Both the position numbers and the translations under genes were made by a program. A stretch of 64,000 bases of DNA from JAPORK01 sp026710285 (GTDB lineage Bacteria; Pseudomonadota; Gammaproteobacteria; Pseudomonadales; Endozoicomonadaceae). Positions 46,829 through 55,633 of the stretch are shown here, piece by piece; position 1 is the first letter of the stretch, and each line of letters opens with the position of its first letter. The stretch is taken from positions 868,001 to 932,000 of the forward strand of contig OZ241746.1 of NCBI GenBank assembly GCA_965201045.1. Reading direction: 5' to 3'. Under the pieces are notes generated by a model. That model had not been told where the DNA came from and did not search any database. It was given only the letters and a program-made list of their open reading frames with translations.

Positions 46829-46832
46829 TCAA
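46520..46832. repeat. Large palindromic repeat, copy f
   Basis: Left arm 'tattttttaagctg', 'aatataccaacccttttgg', core GTGGGCTGAGCTTGTGG with complement GGCTTCGACAAGCTCAGCCC. The right arm 'aaaaaatgtgactaagaggcag' ends CCTTTAGGGAGGGAGGATATCAA. The right terminus abuts the stop codon of the oxidoreductase, so it may supply its terminator. A fragment with CCCACGGTGCATTCAG suggests an internal rearrangement. Confidence 0.75.
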
Positions 46833-47839
46833 TGCTCAAATCCATCTAATACATTCTTCCCAATAACTTTTCCGCTCTCCTGTTGAATGTGTGCCTCTTT
46901 AAGTGTTTCAGCACTTAAAGCACCCAGGTTGTTTCTTACTGTAGAAATTAACGTTCCTGCGTCGATCAACTCCGAAACCCGATTTAGTAAATCATGCTGT
47001 TTTTCCATATCATCTGTTGCAAACATACTGCGTGTAAACATAAACTCCCAGCTAAAACTCAGCGCCTTAGGTTTAATTAGCTGGATATTAATATTTTTCG
47101 GATCATCAATCAATGCAATGTGTCCCCGGGGTTTAATGAGTTCAACGAGGGGTTCAAAGTGGTCCTTTGTGCCATTCAACGATGCTACAAATTCAGGCTT
47201 AAGACCGAGCATATCAACCTGTTCCACCAGCGGTTCACGATGATTTATCACATAGTCGGCGCCCATTTTCTTTACCCAGTCAATTGTTTCCTGACGAGAT
47301 GCAGTGGCAATCACGGTCAGACCGGTAAGCTTTTTAGCCAGCTGAATCAGAATTGATCCTACGCCTCCTGCTGCGCCAACAATCAGCAAACTTTTACCAT
47401 GACTCTCACGCTCTTCAAGTGCAAAACAATCAAAGAGAATTTCCCAGGCTGTGATAGATGTCAGTGGAAGTCCAGCTGCTTCAGCAAATCCTAATGACTG
47501 TGGTTTTTTTCCTACAATACGTTCATCAACAGCATGGAATTCAGAGTTTGTTCCGGGTTGGGTTATATCACCGGAATAAAAAACTTCATCGCCCACTTTA
47601 AAGCGTCTGGCTTTATCACCAACTTCACGTACAATACCAGCCGCATCATAGCCAATAATTTTTGTACCATTTTTTGGTTCTGATGACATACGAACTTTCA
47701 CATCGACTGGATTTACCGAAATTCCATGCACTTCGACAAGCAGATCATGTGGACGCAAGGCAGGTTTATTTGTTTCAAACTCAACAAGTGAATCTGGTTC
47801 GGTAATAGGACCGGCTTTGTTATACCCAATTGCTTTCAT
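46829..47839 (-). CDS. Quinone oxidoreductase-like zinc-type alcohol dehydrogenase family protein
   Basis: 336-residue medium-chain dehydrogenase/reductase. N-terminal GroES-like part with EVHGISVNPVDVKVR and GTKIIGYDAAGIVREVGD. Rossmann core with LLIVGAAGGVGSILIQLAKK for NADPH. SINPVD-type and GGVGS motifs place it among NADPH quinone/enone reductases, and the catalytic zinc Cys of true alcohol dehydrogenases is not seen. Likely reduces a reactive enone or quinone. Single gene. Confidence 0.87.
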   Translation of the reverse strand: MKAIGYNKAGPITEPDSLVEFETNKPALRPHDLLVEVHGISVNPVDVKVRMSSEPKNGTKIIGYDAAGIVREVGDKARRFKVGDEVFYSGDITQPGTNSEFHAVDERIVGKKPQSLGFAEAAGLPLTSITAWEILFDCFALEERESHGKSLLIVGAAGGVGSILIQLAKKLTGLTVIATASRQETIDWVKKMGADYVINHREPLVEQVDMLGLKPEFVASLNGTKDHFEPLVELIKPRGHIALIDDPKNINIQLIKPKALSFSWEFMFTRSMFATDDMEKQHDLLNRVSELIDAGTLISTVRNNLGALSAETLKEAHIQQESGKVIGKNVLDGFEH

Positions 47840-48373
47840 AAGTACTCCCTCAGGAAATGAGAACTTTTATAAATGGTTGATTTGGAGTATCAGCAGAAAA
47901 TTAATCTGCTGTACGTATTGGTTGCATTTTGACTTTAACACATAATATGGATGAAATTAACATAAGGTATACACAAGTGTAACTTGAGAATAACCATGGT
48001 AATTGACGCCAGGCTTGTAACAAGCGACCTCAAAGCTACCAGCCTGTAAACAAACAAAGGTTGCAGAAGAAGGGCTTAAAACCCCAATTGACGATGGCAA
48101 ACAAACCGGCTGCTGCCGGACTGAAAAACATCGCAAACAGTGTGGAGCACCACCTTCATGCTAACCGTCCGGAACAACGATGCTCAGGCAACATTCCACT
48201 ATGAACTTTAACAGATTAATTTGTATACTTCTTTTGTTGTATGGATTTTTTGTGTGTAGCATCTGAGCCAGATGCACTGTAGATGCCTCTGATTTGCTCG
48301 TTAGATTTACAGGTTGACAAGGTTGCATTATGCAACCACAATAAAACCAATGACATTTTTTGGGGATTACACA
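47840..48373. other. Intergenic with a second flippase scrap
   Basis: 48096-48140 (GGCAAACAAACCGGCTGCTG and following) is a diverged copy of wzx DNA at 45303-45350. No other gene was seen; the right part leads into the antitoxin gene. Confidence 0.55.
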
Positions 48374-48616
48374 ATGCCAGCTATTACGGTTAAAAATATA
48401 CCTGAACCCCTGTATAAAAAGCTTAAAGAGGCAGCTTCTGCCCACCGCAGAAGCATAAATAGTGAGTTAATTTATTGTCTTGAACAGATGTTCCTGCCTA
48501 AACGGGTAAACATTTCTGAGCGTATTAAGCGTGCCAGAGAACTACGCAATGGGATTGATGCCAGCCCGGTTGATATTGATGATATTCAGAATGCAATCAA
48601 TGAAGGCAGATCATGA
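48374..48616 (+). CDS. FitA/VapB-like antitoxin
   Basis: 80 residues from ATG 48374 (MPAITVKNIPEPLYKKLKEA), with GGGGA upstream; the in-frame upstream extension lacks family support. Ribbon-helix-helix DNA-binding pattern in the first 45 residues, then a toxin-binding tail. It overlaps the PIN toxin by four bases (ATGA), the standard antitoxin-toxin arrangement. Confidence 0.88.
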   Translation: MPAITVKNIPEPLYKKLKEAASAHRRSINSELIYCLEQMFLPKRVNISERIKRARELRNGIDASPVDIDDIQNAINEGRS

Positions 48617-49014
48617 TTGTTGTCGATACTAACATACTTGTTTATTTGTACCTGCCAACAAAATATACACCACATGCAGAGAAACTTCTTGAGAATGATC
48701 CCGTTTGGATAGCACCTTATCTTTGGCGTAGCGAGTTTAGAAATGTTTTAGCCTTGTATCTTAGAAAAAAGCTTATCACTTACAATAAAGCTCTTCAGAT
48801 ACAAAATGAAGCTGAAGCATTAATGTCTGGTAATGAATATGATATTCACTCTCTGAATGTTTTGTCTCTCGTAAATCAAAGTAATTGTTCAGCATACGAC
48901 TGTGAATATATTTCGCTGGCAATGGACTTTGGTACTAAATTATTGACGATGGACCAGAAAGTAATTGCTGAATTTCCTTTGATTGCGAAACCTTTACGTG
49001 ATATAGCGTTTTAG
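48613..49014 (+). CDS. PIN-domain ribonuclease toxin (VapC/FitB type)
   Basis: 133-residue Mg-dependent ribonuclease. The acidic catalytic set is intact: D5 in MIVVDTNIL, E41 in WRSEFRN, D96 in SAYDCEYISLA and D114 in LLTMDQK. This is a functional-looking pair, unlike the broken toxin-antitoxin genes at 41-44 kb. Confidence 0.9.
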   Translation: MIVVDTNILVYLYLPTKYTPHAEKLLENDPVWIAPYLWRSEFRNVLALYLRKKLITYNKALQIQNEAEALMSGNEYDIHSLNVLSLVNQSNCSAYDCEYISLAMDFGTKLLTMDQKVIAEFPLIAKPLRDIAF

Positions 49015-49089
49015 GTAACAACATTCACAGAGAACTTTCGGTTTCCAGCCGTAGGTTATTATATATAATGATAATGAGGTGTTTGTTTT

Positions 49090-49300
49090 ATCAGACGCGC
49101 CGTAAAACTCCATCCTTCAGCTGTTTCTTAGTCACATTTTTTAGGTTTTGGTTTTGACTTTGGAAGGTTTTTCTTTTGCCAAATATACCAGTCTTGCAGG
49201 CGTACAACTGTGGACTCCGTGGGCTGAGCCTGTCGAAGCCCGGAGACCAAAAGCAGCTGGGCTTCGACAAGCTCAGCCAGCGGATAGGGTAGTATTGATG
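49090..49300. repeat. Large palindromic repeat, copy g
   Basis: Begins GCGCCGTAAAACTCCATCC, 'cttagtcacattttttagg', 'aaatataccagtctt', then core CCGTGGGCTGAGCCTGTCG and its complement. The right arm is missing. Its left end is very like the left end of the IS605-type element at 51335. Confidence 0.75.
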
Positions 49301-49382
49301 AAATTATCTGAATCTACCTGCATTTACTGCTCTGTTTATCTGAAATTTTTGTTGGAAATTTGTGTATAAAAGACAGGTCTAT

Positions 49383-49975
49383 GCCAGAGTCTTACCATTG
49401 AACGGTTGCATTTCAGTTCTCTGACTGAAGCTTTGATACCTACACCTTTTGCCGCCTTAGATTCGGATTGTTTTAAAGCTTGTTTTATTAGTTGGGTACA
49501 GTCATTACAAAACCATGTGCCAGGTGTTATAGCTATTGATGGCAAAACATTGAAAAGAAGTTTTGATAAGGCTAATGCTCAGTCAGCTATCCATATGGTT
49601 AGCGCTTTTGCCAGTGAAACAGGGCTTGTGCCTGGTCAGCAAAAAATCAACCAAAAATCTAATGAGATTACTGCCATCCTCAAACTGCTAAAACTTTTAG
49701 AGCTTAATGGGTGTATTGTTAGTATCGATGCTATGAGCTGTCAAACAAAAATTGCCAGAAAAATCAGAAATCAGGGTGCTGATTATGTACTTGCGTTAAA
49801 AGCCAATCAAAAACAACTTTATAAAGATCTCAGCTTATTTTTATCAGACGCTGTTGATAATAACAAACCAGGCAATATCACTGATTATGATGAAAATCTG
49901 AATAAAGAGCATGGGCGTATTGAAACGAGAAAATACTATGTGAGTGATCAGTTGAACTGGCTGGATACCTATTGA
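49383..49975 (+). mobile_element. ISAs1-type transposase fragment
   Basis: About 195 residues: TIERLHFSSL entry, then VIAIDGKTLKRSFDKANAQS, HMVSAFASETGLVPGQQKIN, KSNEITAILKLLKLLELNGC, VSIDAMSCQTKIARKI and HGRIETRKYYVSDQLNWL. IDGKT, SIDAM and HGRIETR are ISAs1 (H-repeat) motifs. Both the N-terminal third and the C-terminal end are missing and a stop follows LDTY, so it is a remnant. Confidence 0.88.
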
Positions 49976-50113
49976 CGTAGTATTTTTTTGCTGTATAATA
50001 GTTCTCCTGTTGTGTTGTCAGCTCATTTCATTTGAGTCTTTATAACATTACAAAATTTATGTTAATCTTGCATCCAGAATTTATCAAATATCCTTATTTT
50101 TAAGAGAAATACT

Positions 50114-51319
50114 ATGAAATCTATACAAACCAAACTTTCATTAGAGCAGATATCTGAATCTAAAACAGATCAAAATGAGCAGTTAAATGCTGCACTAGCC
50201 AATACAATATCCGGTTTTTCAAATGCAGCACCAGAAGAGGTGTCTCCTGCTTTGCTGGCTTCCAATAAAGATAAAGGTTTAACGAAAATCTTAAAATCAC
50301 TATCTGGTGATATATTATCTGTTAGTAATGATCAGACTTCTGCAGACAACAGCAATATAGAGTCAGCAAATAATATGGGTGAAACTTTATCGCAATATAA
50401 TAAACTGCAAAACCCTGCTAAGGAATCGGGACAATCAGAGTCGCAAATGATAAAAACTGGTGAAAATGAAGCTTCTGGGTCAGAGGAAAGTTCAGACCCG
50501 GCATTGTCATTGGCAAAATATAATATACCCAGTTTTTTAGATGTAGCAACAGAAGAGGTGCCTTACTCTGCTAAGAAACCGCCGATAAAAGTTAATCCTG
50601 TTATAAAAGACTCAATTTTTTTGAATGGAGTCAATATAGCCCCTCTGGGTCTGGAAACAGTATATAACTTGATTGCTAAACAAAGCGTTTTTCCGGAAGA
50701 CATAGATTTAATAATTAATAACTATATGGCAAGACTACTCTTTCGTAAGTTTGAATCCATTCTGTTAGCAGAGGGTTTCAGTTATAGTGAAGTTAAATGC
50801 GAATTTACAAATATCCTTAGCATACACTTTTCAAATGGAAAGTTGTTAGATAAGATACAATATGTAGCCAAAACTTACCCTGAGTTGCAACAATATATTT
50901 ATCCGGAAATGATAACCTGTATGTTTGATAAATTGTGTAAACAAGCAATGAAAGAGCTTGAAGCAAGAGATCAAAATAAGGGATTCTTCATAAAATGGTT
51001 AATGCGCACAAAGCATGATCAATTACAAATAAAGTGCAACAGAACATCCCTGGCAAAGTTGAAAGGAAAGCAAAATCATCTGGCAGATATAGATAAAGCT
51101 TCATTCAGAGAAAATCCCAATATATGTGGAATAGAAATTCGCATTATGCGTATGTTATTGAATGATAACCTAAAAGATGAAAATAAATTGTCATTACTAA
51201 AAAGCGAGATAGAGAATAAAAGCAGTCTTTTGAGCATCTCTAAGCTATACCTGGGACTAAAAGGTGATGCTGAAAAAATATGGAATGAGCGAAAGGTCCA
51301 ACTCAAACAAAAAAGCTAA
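50114..51319 (+). CDS. Hypothetical protein, disordered N-terminus, possible effector
   Basis: Not recognised. 401 residues. The first 150 or so are rich in Ser, Gln, Asn, Glu and Lys with no hydrophobic core (EQISESKTDQNEQLN, SNDQTSADNSNIESANN). The rest is predicted helical (ILLAEGFSYSEVKCEF, QQYIYPEMITCMFDKLCKQA). No signal peptide or membrane helix. The ATG has AAGAGA upstream. A long unstructured, Ser-rich start is common in type III effectors, but no secretion genes are in the window. It lies between an ISAs1 remnant and an IS605-type element, in mobile surroundings. Confidence 0.6.
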   Translation: MKSIQTKLSLEQISESKTDQNEQLNAALANTISGFSNAAPEEVSPALLASNKDKGLTKILKSLSGDILSVSNDQTSADNSNIESANNMGETLSQYNKLQNPAKESGQSESQMIKTGENEASGSEESSDPALSLAKYNIPSFLDVATEEVPYSAKKPPIKVNPVIKDSIFLNGVNIAPLGLETVYNLIAKQSVFPEDIDLIINNYMARLLFRKFESILLAEGFSYSEVKCEFTNILSIHFSNGKLLDKIQYVAKTYPELQQYIYPEMITCMFDKLCKQAMKELEARDQNKGFFIKWLMRTKHDQLQIKCNRTSLAKLKGKQNHLADIDKASFRENPNICGIEIRIMRMLLNDNLKDENKLSLLKSEIENKSSLLSISKLYLGLKGDAEKIWNERKVQLKQKS

Positions 51320-51380
51320 GAGTTTAATATTACCCTGCACGCCGTAAAGCCTCGCCCTTCAGGGCAGGGATATAAGGCGG

Positions 51381-51794
51381 TTAATTTGGTGTTTTTTGAT
51401 TTTCAATATATTTTCTCACAATTTCAATTGGTGCGCCCCCGCAAGAGCTTGCAAAATAGCTTCTGCTCCACAATTTGTTTTTGAAGTAGTGTTTTTGTAT
51501 AGCGTGGCAGGTTTGTTTTAGTTTGCGTGACGACACACCTTTCAAACTATTAACAAGTGCAGAAACAGCAACCTTTGGTGGATAGTTGACCAACAGGTGC
51601 ACGTGGTCCGTTTCTCCATCCATTTCAACCAGCTCAGCCTCAAAGTTCTTGCACACGTGGTTGAAAATAGTTTTCAGCTCTTTCAAAGAGTCCCTGTCAA
51701 AGATTTTTCTTCGGTATTTTGCTACAAACACCAAATGAACATGCATATTAAAAACACAGTGCCTGCCCGATCTAATTTCTGTTGATTTTTCCAT
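51381..51794 (-). CDS. tnpA: IS200/IS605 transposase TnpA (Y1 HUH)
   Basis: Single-strand DNA transposase of 137 residues. The HUH motif is in DGETDHVHLLVNYPP, with MHVHLVFVAKYRRKIF at the start, SLKGVSSRKLKQ in the middle and the nucleophile Tyr about residue 129 in IVRKYIENQ. All look intact, so this could still be active. It would act on hairpin-ended DNA, including the palindromic repeats in this window if they share its ends. Confidence 0.93.
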   Translation of the reverse strand: MEKSTEIRSGRHCVFNMHVHLVFVAKYRRKIFDRDSLKELKTIFNHVCKNFEAELVEMDGETDHVHLLVNYPPKVAVSALVNSLKGVSSRKLKQTCHAIQKHYFKNKLWSRSYFASSCGGAPIEIVRKYIENQKTPN

Positions 51795-51816
51795 ACACCA
51801 ATGTTAACATGCCTGC

Positions 51817-52873
51817 ATGGAAAAGACAAAGACACTGAAAGTAAGAGTTAAAGACAAACACGCAAAACAGCTTAGGAAGATGGCTGGTGCGGTTAATTTT
51901 GTCTGGAACTACATAAATGAACTTTCCTCTCGCTCAATCAGAGAGCGCAGAGAGTTTTTGTCTGCCTACGATATAGACAAATATACCGCCGGAGCAAACA
52001 AAGAGCTTGGGCTACACAGCCAAACACTTCAGTGCGTAGCGAAAGAATACGTAAAAGCCAGAAAGCAATTCAAAAAGAGCAGGCTCAACTGGAGAAAAAC
52101 AAAAGGTGTCAGGGCGTTCACTGGGTTGGATTCCTGTGAATACAAACGCCTCTCGCTGGAAAAACGGACAGGTATACCACAACGGAAACTACTTCGGTGT
52201 ATGGGACTCCTTCGGACTAAGCAACTACAAATTCAGAACAGCTTATTTCAATGAAGATGCCTGTGGGCGCTGGTATTTTAATGTGATCATTTCTGTTAAG
52301 CCGGAACAGTCAACAGGGACTTCTTCTGTTGGTATAGATTTAGGCTGCAAAGAAGCGGCTACGGACTCAAACGGAAGTGGTGTTACAGGTAGAAACTACA
52401 GGGCTTTTGAACAAAAGTTAGCTGTAGCACAACGAGCTAAAAATAAAGCTCGTGCTAAAGCAATACACGCAAAAATCAAGAACAAGAGGAAAGATGAACT
52501 ACACACATACAGCCGCAAACTGGTCTCAGAAAATGCTGCAATATTTGTTGGCAACGTAAAATCTTCCGCCATTGCAAAAACCAAACTAGCCAAATCTGTA
52601 TTAGATGCAGGATGGCATATGCTAAAAACTATGCTGGAATACAAGTGCGATCACGCAGGCGTAGTTTTTGAAGAGCTAAACGAAAAGTACACAACCCAAA
52701 CCTGTTCGTACTGTAAAGAAATCTCAAACAGTAGTCCGAAAGGTAGAGCAGGTTTAGGAATAAGAGAATGGGTCTGTAAATGTGGAGCGGTATTGAACAG
52801 AGATGTTAATGCTGCCAGAAACATTCTTGCGCTCGGGCATGAGCGTCTCGCAGGAGGAATCCCTTTCCTTTAG
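51817..52873 (+). pseudogene. tnpB: TnpB-like RuvC nuclease, one-base frameshift
   Basis: The span is 352 codons plus one base. Frame 1 runs KTLKVRVKDKHAKQLRKMAG, NFVWNYINELSSRS and so on to KTKGVR. After GGG at 52112-52114, deleting one G restores RRSLGWIPVNTNASRWKNGQ, then VGIDLGCKEAATDS (RuvC-I Asp), TTQTCSYCKE...WVCKCGA (zinc ribbon) and NRDVNAARN (RuvC-III Asp). The segment where RuvC-II Glu is usual reads AAIFVGNVKSS without Glu; EELNEKY later has conserved-looking Glu. TnpB proteins are guide-RNA-directed nucleases. It is probably dead unless the ribosome slips at the G-run. Confidence 0.88.
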
Positions 52874-52884
52874 GCAGGAGAGGA

Positions 52885-53135
52885 TGTCAAAGCGCTATTA
52901 TGATCCTGACCGCTGTGTGGTCAGCTATACACTGGATAAAAGAGGAGATCACTCAGTTATTTCGATCATCCTTGGTAATATATTAGATAAACCGGTTAAA
53001 CAAATTCTGTTATCTGAATCAGCAGATTTACCACTTTCTGCCAAAAAATATTGTACGACAGCAAATAGTTTCCCAGGAGCAAAAATAACAACGGTTACCT
53101 ATGATGCTTATGGGAGAAAAGCCTCATCGACAAGC
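52885..53135 (+). pseudogene. RHS/YD-repeat-like gene fragment
   Basis: From the element's right end the frame reads KRYYDPDRCVVSYTLDKRGD, then LLSESADLPLSAKKYCTTAN and TVTYDAYGRKASS. VTYDAYGRK is a YD-repeat motif of RHS or toxin-complex proteins. Both ends are cut, by the IS605-type element on the left and by repeat copy h on the right. No other RHS part was seen in the window. Confidence 0.5.
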
Positions 53136-53252
53136 TCAGCCCACGGTGCGTTCAGTAAAGGCTGGTATATTTAGTAGAATAAACCTGTGAATAAAAATCA
53201 GCGTTTAGAAAATGTGACTAAGAGATAGTCTTTAGAGAGGGAGGATATTAAC
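53128..53252. repeat. Large palindromic repeat, copy h (right half)
   Basis: Starts in the core (TCGACAAGCTCAGCCCACGG), then 'ggctggtatatttagtag', 'gaaaatgtgactaagagatag' and TCTTTAGAGAGGGAGGATAT. It ends at the stop codon of the mrr gene, the same placement as copy f. Confidence 0.7.
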
Positions 53253-54161
53253 ATCTTCCATTGAGTCCCAAAAATCGCCATCCAGCTTTTTGATTTTAAT
53301 GGTTTGCTCTACCTGCATACCCAGACCGTATTCATAGATAAATCCGGACAGCTTGTTACCATCAATCAATACCAGTGTTGCGCCACTCAGATTTTCTGCA
53401 TATTCAATAGCGCCTTTAGAATAATAGGATGTTGTTATAAAAACACCTTTATCAGATCGGGTTCCGGCAAGCGCACCCACAAATTTTTGTATTTCCTCAC
53501 GACTAACTACATTTTTTTTATTATATCTTTTAGCTTGTATATGTATTTTACCTAAACCCAGTACATCTTCTTTGATTATTCCATCTATGCCTTTGTCATT
53601 GGAGTACTTTGTCACTTCTGCGGATGATTTAATTTCATCGCCATACCCCATAGATTGCAACAGAGAAACAACCAGCCTCTCAAACGCTTGTGGTGATTTA
53701 CTCAGTATTATATCAGTGATGTCTTCACATACTGCAGTTTTAATTTTTGCAAATGATTCGTATAGTTCTTCCTGGGGAGATAGTCTTTCATGCAGACCTT
53801 GTTGCTGATTTTCTTTTTTTGTTGTCGTGGTGGCGGGTTCACGTTTTTCTAATTGCTCAGCAATAAAGTCATGAATTTTTTTTGGTCTATTTAACTGAGC
53901 TTTACCCGTTTCACTAATTTGGTAAACACCGCGTTTGGGTCTTTGGGTCAGTCCAGCCATGTTCATATAGCTTAAAGCTCATGAGATGCGATCATAAAAA
54001 ATCTTTCCATTTCCTGACTCGTATTCTAAGGTTATCTCGTCATCACTGAGGTTGAAATATTTTGCCAGAGGCAATTCCAGCTGCTTGCGTGTTAACGGTT
54101 TGTTCTCGCTGAGTAATTTTAAAGCAGGGATCATTATTTCATCATATTTTGGAATAGACAT
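53232..54161 (-). pseudogene. mrr: Mrr-like restriction endonuclease with one opal codon
   Basis: Methyl-directed (type IV-like) restriction enzyme family. A 310-codon frame is open except TGA at 53979-53981. Residues 1-60 (MSIPKYDEIMIPALKLLSEN, then KQLELPLAKYFNLSDDE) and ALSYMNMAGLTQRPKRGVY form the winged-helix Mrr_N domain. The nuclease follows, with AFERLVVSLLQSMGYG, DKGIDGIIKEDVLGLGKIHI and QAKRYN (D...QxK catalytic set). The partial copy at 55299-55517 has TGG (DRISWALSYMN) at the stop position, which shows directly that Trp became a stop. A shorter product from an internal ATG at 53964-53966 would lack most of the N-terminal domain. Confidence 0.9.
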
Positions 54162-54279
54162 TTTGCCAGTTCACCCTGAACATTCTAATAGTGGATTACA
54201 GAGTTTACACTAGTACAGACTGGTACAACAAAAGGTTTAAAAAAATAATTTCCCGTTTAAATTCTGTTGGTCAAATTTA
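53957..54279. repeat. Direct repeat A (5' part of mrr and its leader)
   Basis: About 320 bp nearly identical to 55313-55633. Covers the mrr leader and its first codons. The two copies bracket the HEPN gene pair and some repeat debris. Confidence 0.92.
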
Positions 54280-54286
54280 TCCATCA

Positions 54287-54366
54287 TTTTGTAAAATCCT
54301 GTCCTTCAGGGTCTATCTTTTAGTCACATTTTTAGGTGCTCATTTTTAGCCTGCCAGGTTGCATAT
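54287..54366. repeat. Large palindromic repeat, copy i (left end only)
   Basis: GTAAAATCCTGTCCTTCAGG, then 'cttttagtcacatttttagg' and 'tagcctgccaggttgc'. The rest is gone, replaced by the HEPN gene end. Confidence 0.65.
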
Positions 54367-54369
54367 TTT

Positions 54370-54894
54370 TTATTTTTTTTCTTGATACTGCTTATCTGTT
54401 TCAAATATAAAAGCGCTAACCCGGGCAATACATTTTTGTAAATCCTGATCGGTAATCACTATTTTGTTGCCTTCAGGGTCATAACCATTTCTATGGATGA
54501 TATGATGCCTGATCTTTATAATTTCGGTCAATTCTGTACTGATATTCATATTTATATCCATTACATTTTTGAACAAAACATCAATATCATTAAGCCTGTG
54601 CCACACTGTGTTTTTCATACTATTAATCAAGAAGTCTTCAACTGTATGATGCAACAGATAAGGTATTTTCAAAGACTCAGATCTAAACTTATTTTGCGTG
54701 CTCAATCTTACAATTGCTTCCCGGCTTGAAGAAATTTCATGTATGAAGATATCAGATAAATATTTTTCCATTAAGCTTATCACGTTTGCATAATATAATT
54801 TATTATTAAACTCATCATTGGTCTGGCTTTCAATTAGTTTAATTCCGGAACAGAACGCTTCACAGAAGCTGCCTTTACACTGTTCAGAAGTCAT
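54370..54894 (-). CDS. HEPN-domain protein
   Basis: 174-residue helical protein. The nuclease-type R-x4-H motif of HEPN domains is R129-HHII-H134 (IIKIRHHIIHRNG). The N-terminal YYANVISLMEKYLSDIFIHE resembles the MAE_28990-type HEPN family. HEPN proteins are often metal-independent RNases in toxin-antitoxin or abortive-infection systems. Its start lies 11 bases inside the partner gene, so the two are coupled. It is sandwiched between the two copies of the mrr start. Confidence 0.72.
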   Translation of the reverse strand: MTSEQCKGSFCEAFCSGIKLIESQTNDEFNNKLYYANVISLMEKYLSDIFIHEISSSREAIVRLSTQNKFRSESLKIPYLLHHTVEDFLINSMKNTVWHRLNDIDVLFKNVMDINMNISTELTEIIKIRHHIIHRNGYDPEGNKIVITDQDLQKCIARVSAFIFETDKQYQEKK

Positions 54895-55186
54895 TTGGAC
54901 GGTACTCTATAACAATGCGATTTTCAAGGTCTTTCTCATTATCACCCGGTGTAATATCCAGTTGCCAGTCAACCCCAACCTTTGAAGAGCATACCGATGT
55001 TGAAAATTCATTTCCATTGGCATCTGTAAATTCATCATAATTGTCTGAAACGCTATCCCGGAATCTGTCTGCAAGTATTGGCGATGGAACGCTAACCACA
55101 TGTATTTCTTTGTTATCAACAAAAATGACTAAATACCCACCTGAGAGTGGTGGCGTATAATCATTACCTTCAATAGTAAATGTCAT
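54884..55186 (-). CDS. Unknown partner of the HEPN gene
   Basis: Not recognised. 100 residues from ATG 55184-55186 (MTFTIEGNDYTPPLSGG), chosen because GGAGA lies 9 bases upstream. It looks like a small beta-rich protein (YLVIFVDNKEIHVVSVPSP, VGVDWQLDITPGDNE, IVIEYRPNDF). It has no Cys cluster or helix-turn-helix. The overlap with the HEPN gene suggests an antitoxin, sensor or inhibitor, but this is inference. Confidence 0.65.
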   Translation of the reverse strand: MTFTIEGNDYTPPLSGGYLVIFVDNKEIHVVSVPSPILADRFRDSVSDNYDEFTDANGNEFSTSVCSSKVGVDWQLDITPGDNEKDLENRIVIEYRPNDF

Positions 55187-55298
55187 ATTAATATATTTCT
55201 CCGGTGTATATGACAACAAATTATAGTCTATTGACTGTTTGCGATATTTTGATTTGCAGCATGGGTAGCTGTATCATCGCAGCTCTGAGCTTGTGTTA

Positions 55299-55517
55299 TC
55301 ATTGCGTGCCGACCATGTTCATATAGCTTAAAGCCCATGAGATGCGATCATAGAAAATCTTTCCATTTCCTGAGTCGTATTCTAAGGCTATCTCGTCATC
55401 ACTGAGGTTGAAATATTTTGCCAGAGGCAATTCCAGCTGCTTGCGTGTTAACGATTTGTTCTCGCTGAGTAATTTTAAAGCAGGAATCATTATTTCATCA
55501 TATTTTGGAATAGACAT
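55299..55517 (-). pseudogene. Truncated second copy of mrr start
   Basis: 72 codons repeating mrr residues 1-68 with Trp intact at the place where the other copy has TGA, then a foreign tail (VGTQ) and stop. It has the same ribosome site and leader as the other copy but lacks the nuclease domain. Confidence 0.9.
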
Positions 55518-55633
55518 TTTGCCAGTTCACCCTGAACATTCTAATAGTGGATTACAGAGTTTACACTAGTACAGACTGGTACAACAAAAGGTTTAAAAAA
55601 TAATTTCCCGTTTGAATTCTGTTGGTCAAATTT
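55313..55633. repeat. Direct repeat B (copy of 53957-54279)
   Basis: Second copy of the mrr 5' segment and leader, with a handful of base differences and a one-base shorter A-run. Confidence 0.92.

Larger units (their letters stand above)
51335..52893. mobile_element. IS200/IS605-type element with tnpA and broken tnpB
   Basis: Divergent tnpA (minus) and tnpB (plus). The left end CGCCGTAAAGCCTCGCCCTT contains a CCCTTCAGGG hairpin. The right end CTTTAGGCAGGAGAGGATGT follows the tnpB stop. No terminal inverted repeats or target duplication are seen, as expected. The boundaries are estimates. The right end is joined to an RHS-like fragment. Confidence 0.85.

Noticed and set aside
48161..48445. 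94-codon minus-strand frame before the antitoxin
   Set aside because: Overlaps the antitoxin start and shows no protein-like composition or ribosome site.
53979..53981. TGA read as tryptophan (recoded genetic code)
   Set aside because: TGA ends normal genes in the window, for example pyrG and ribA, so the mrr TGA is a real stop.
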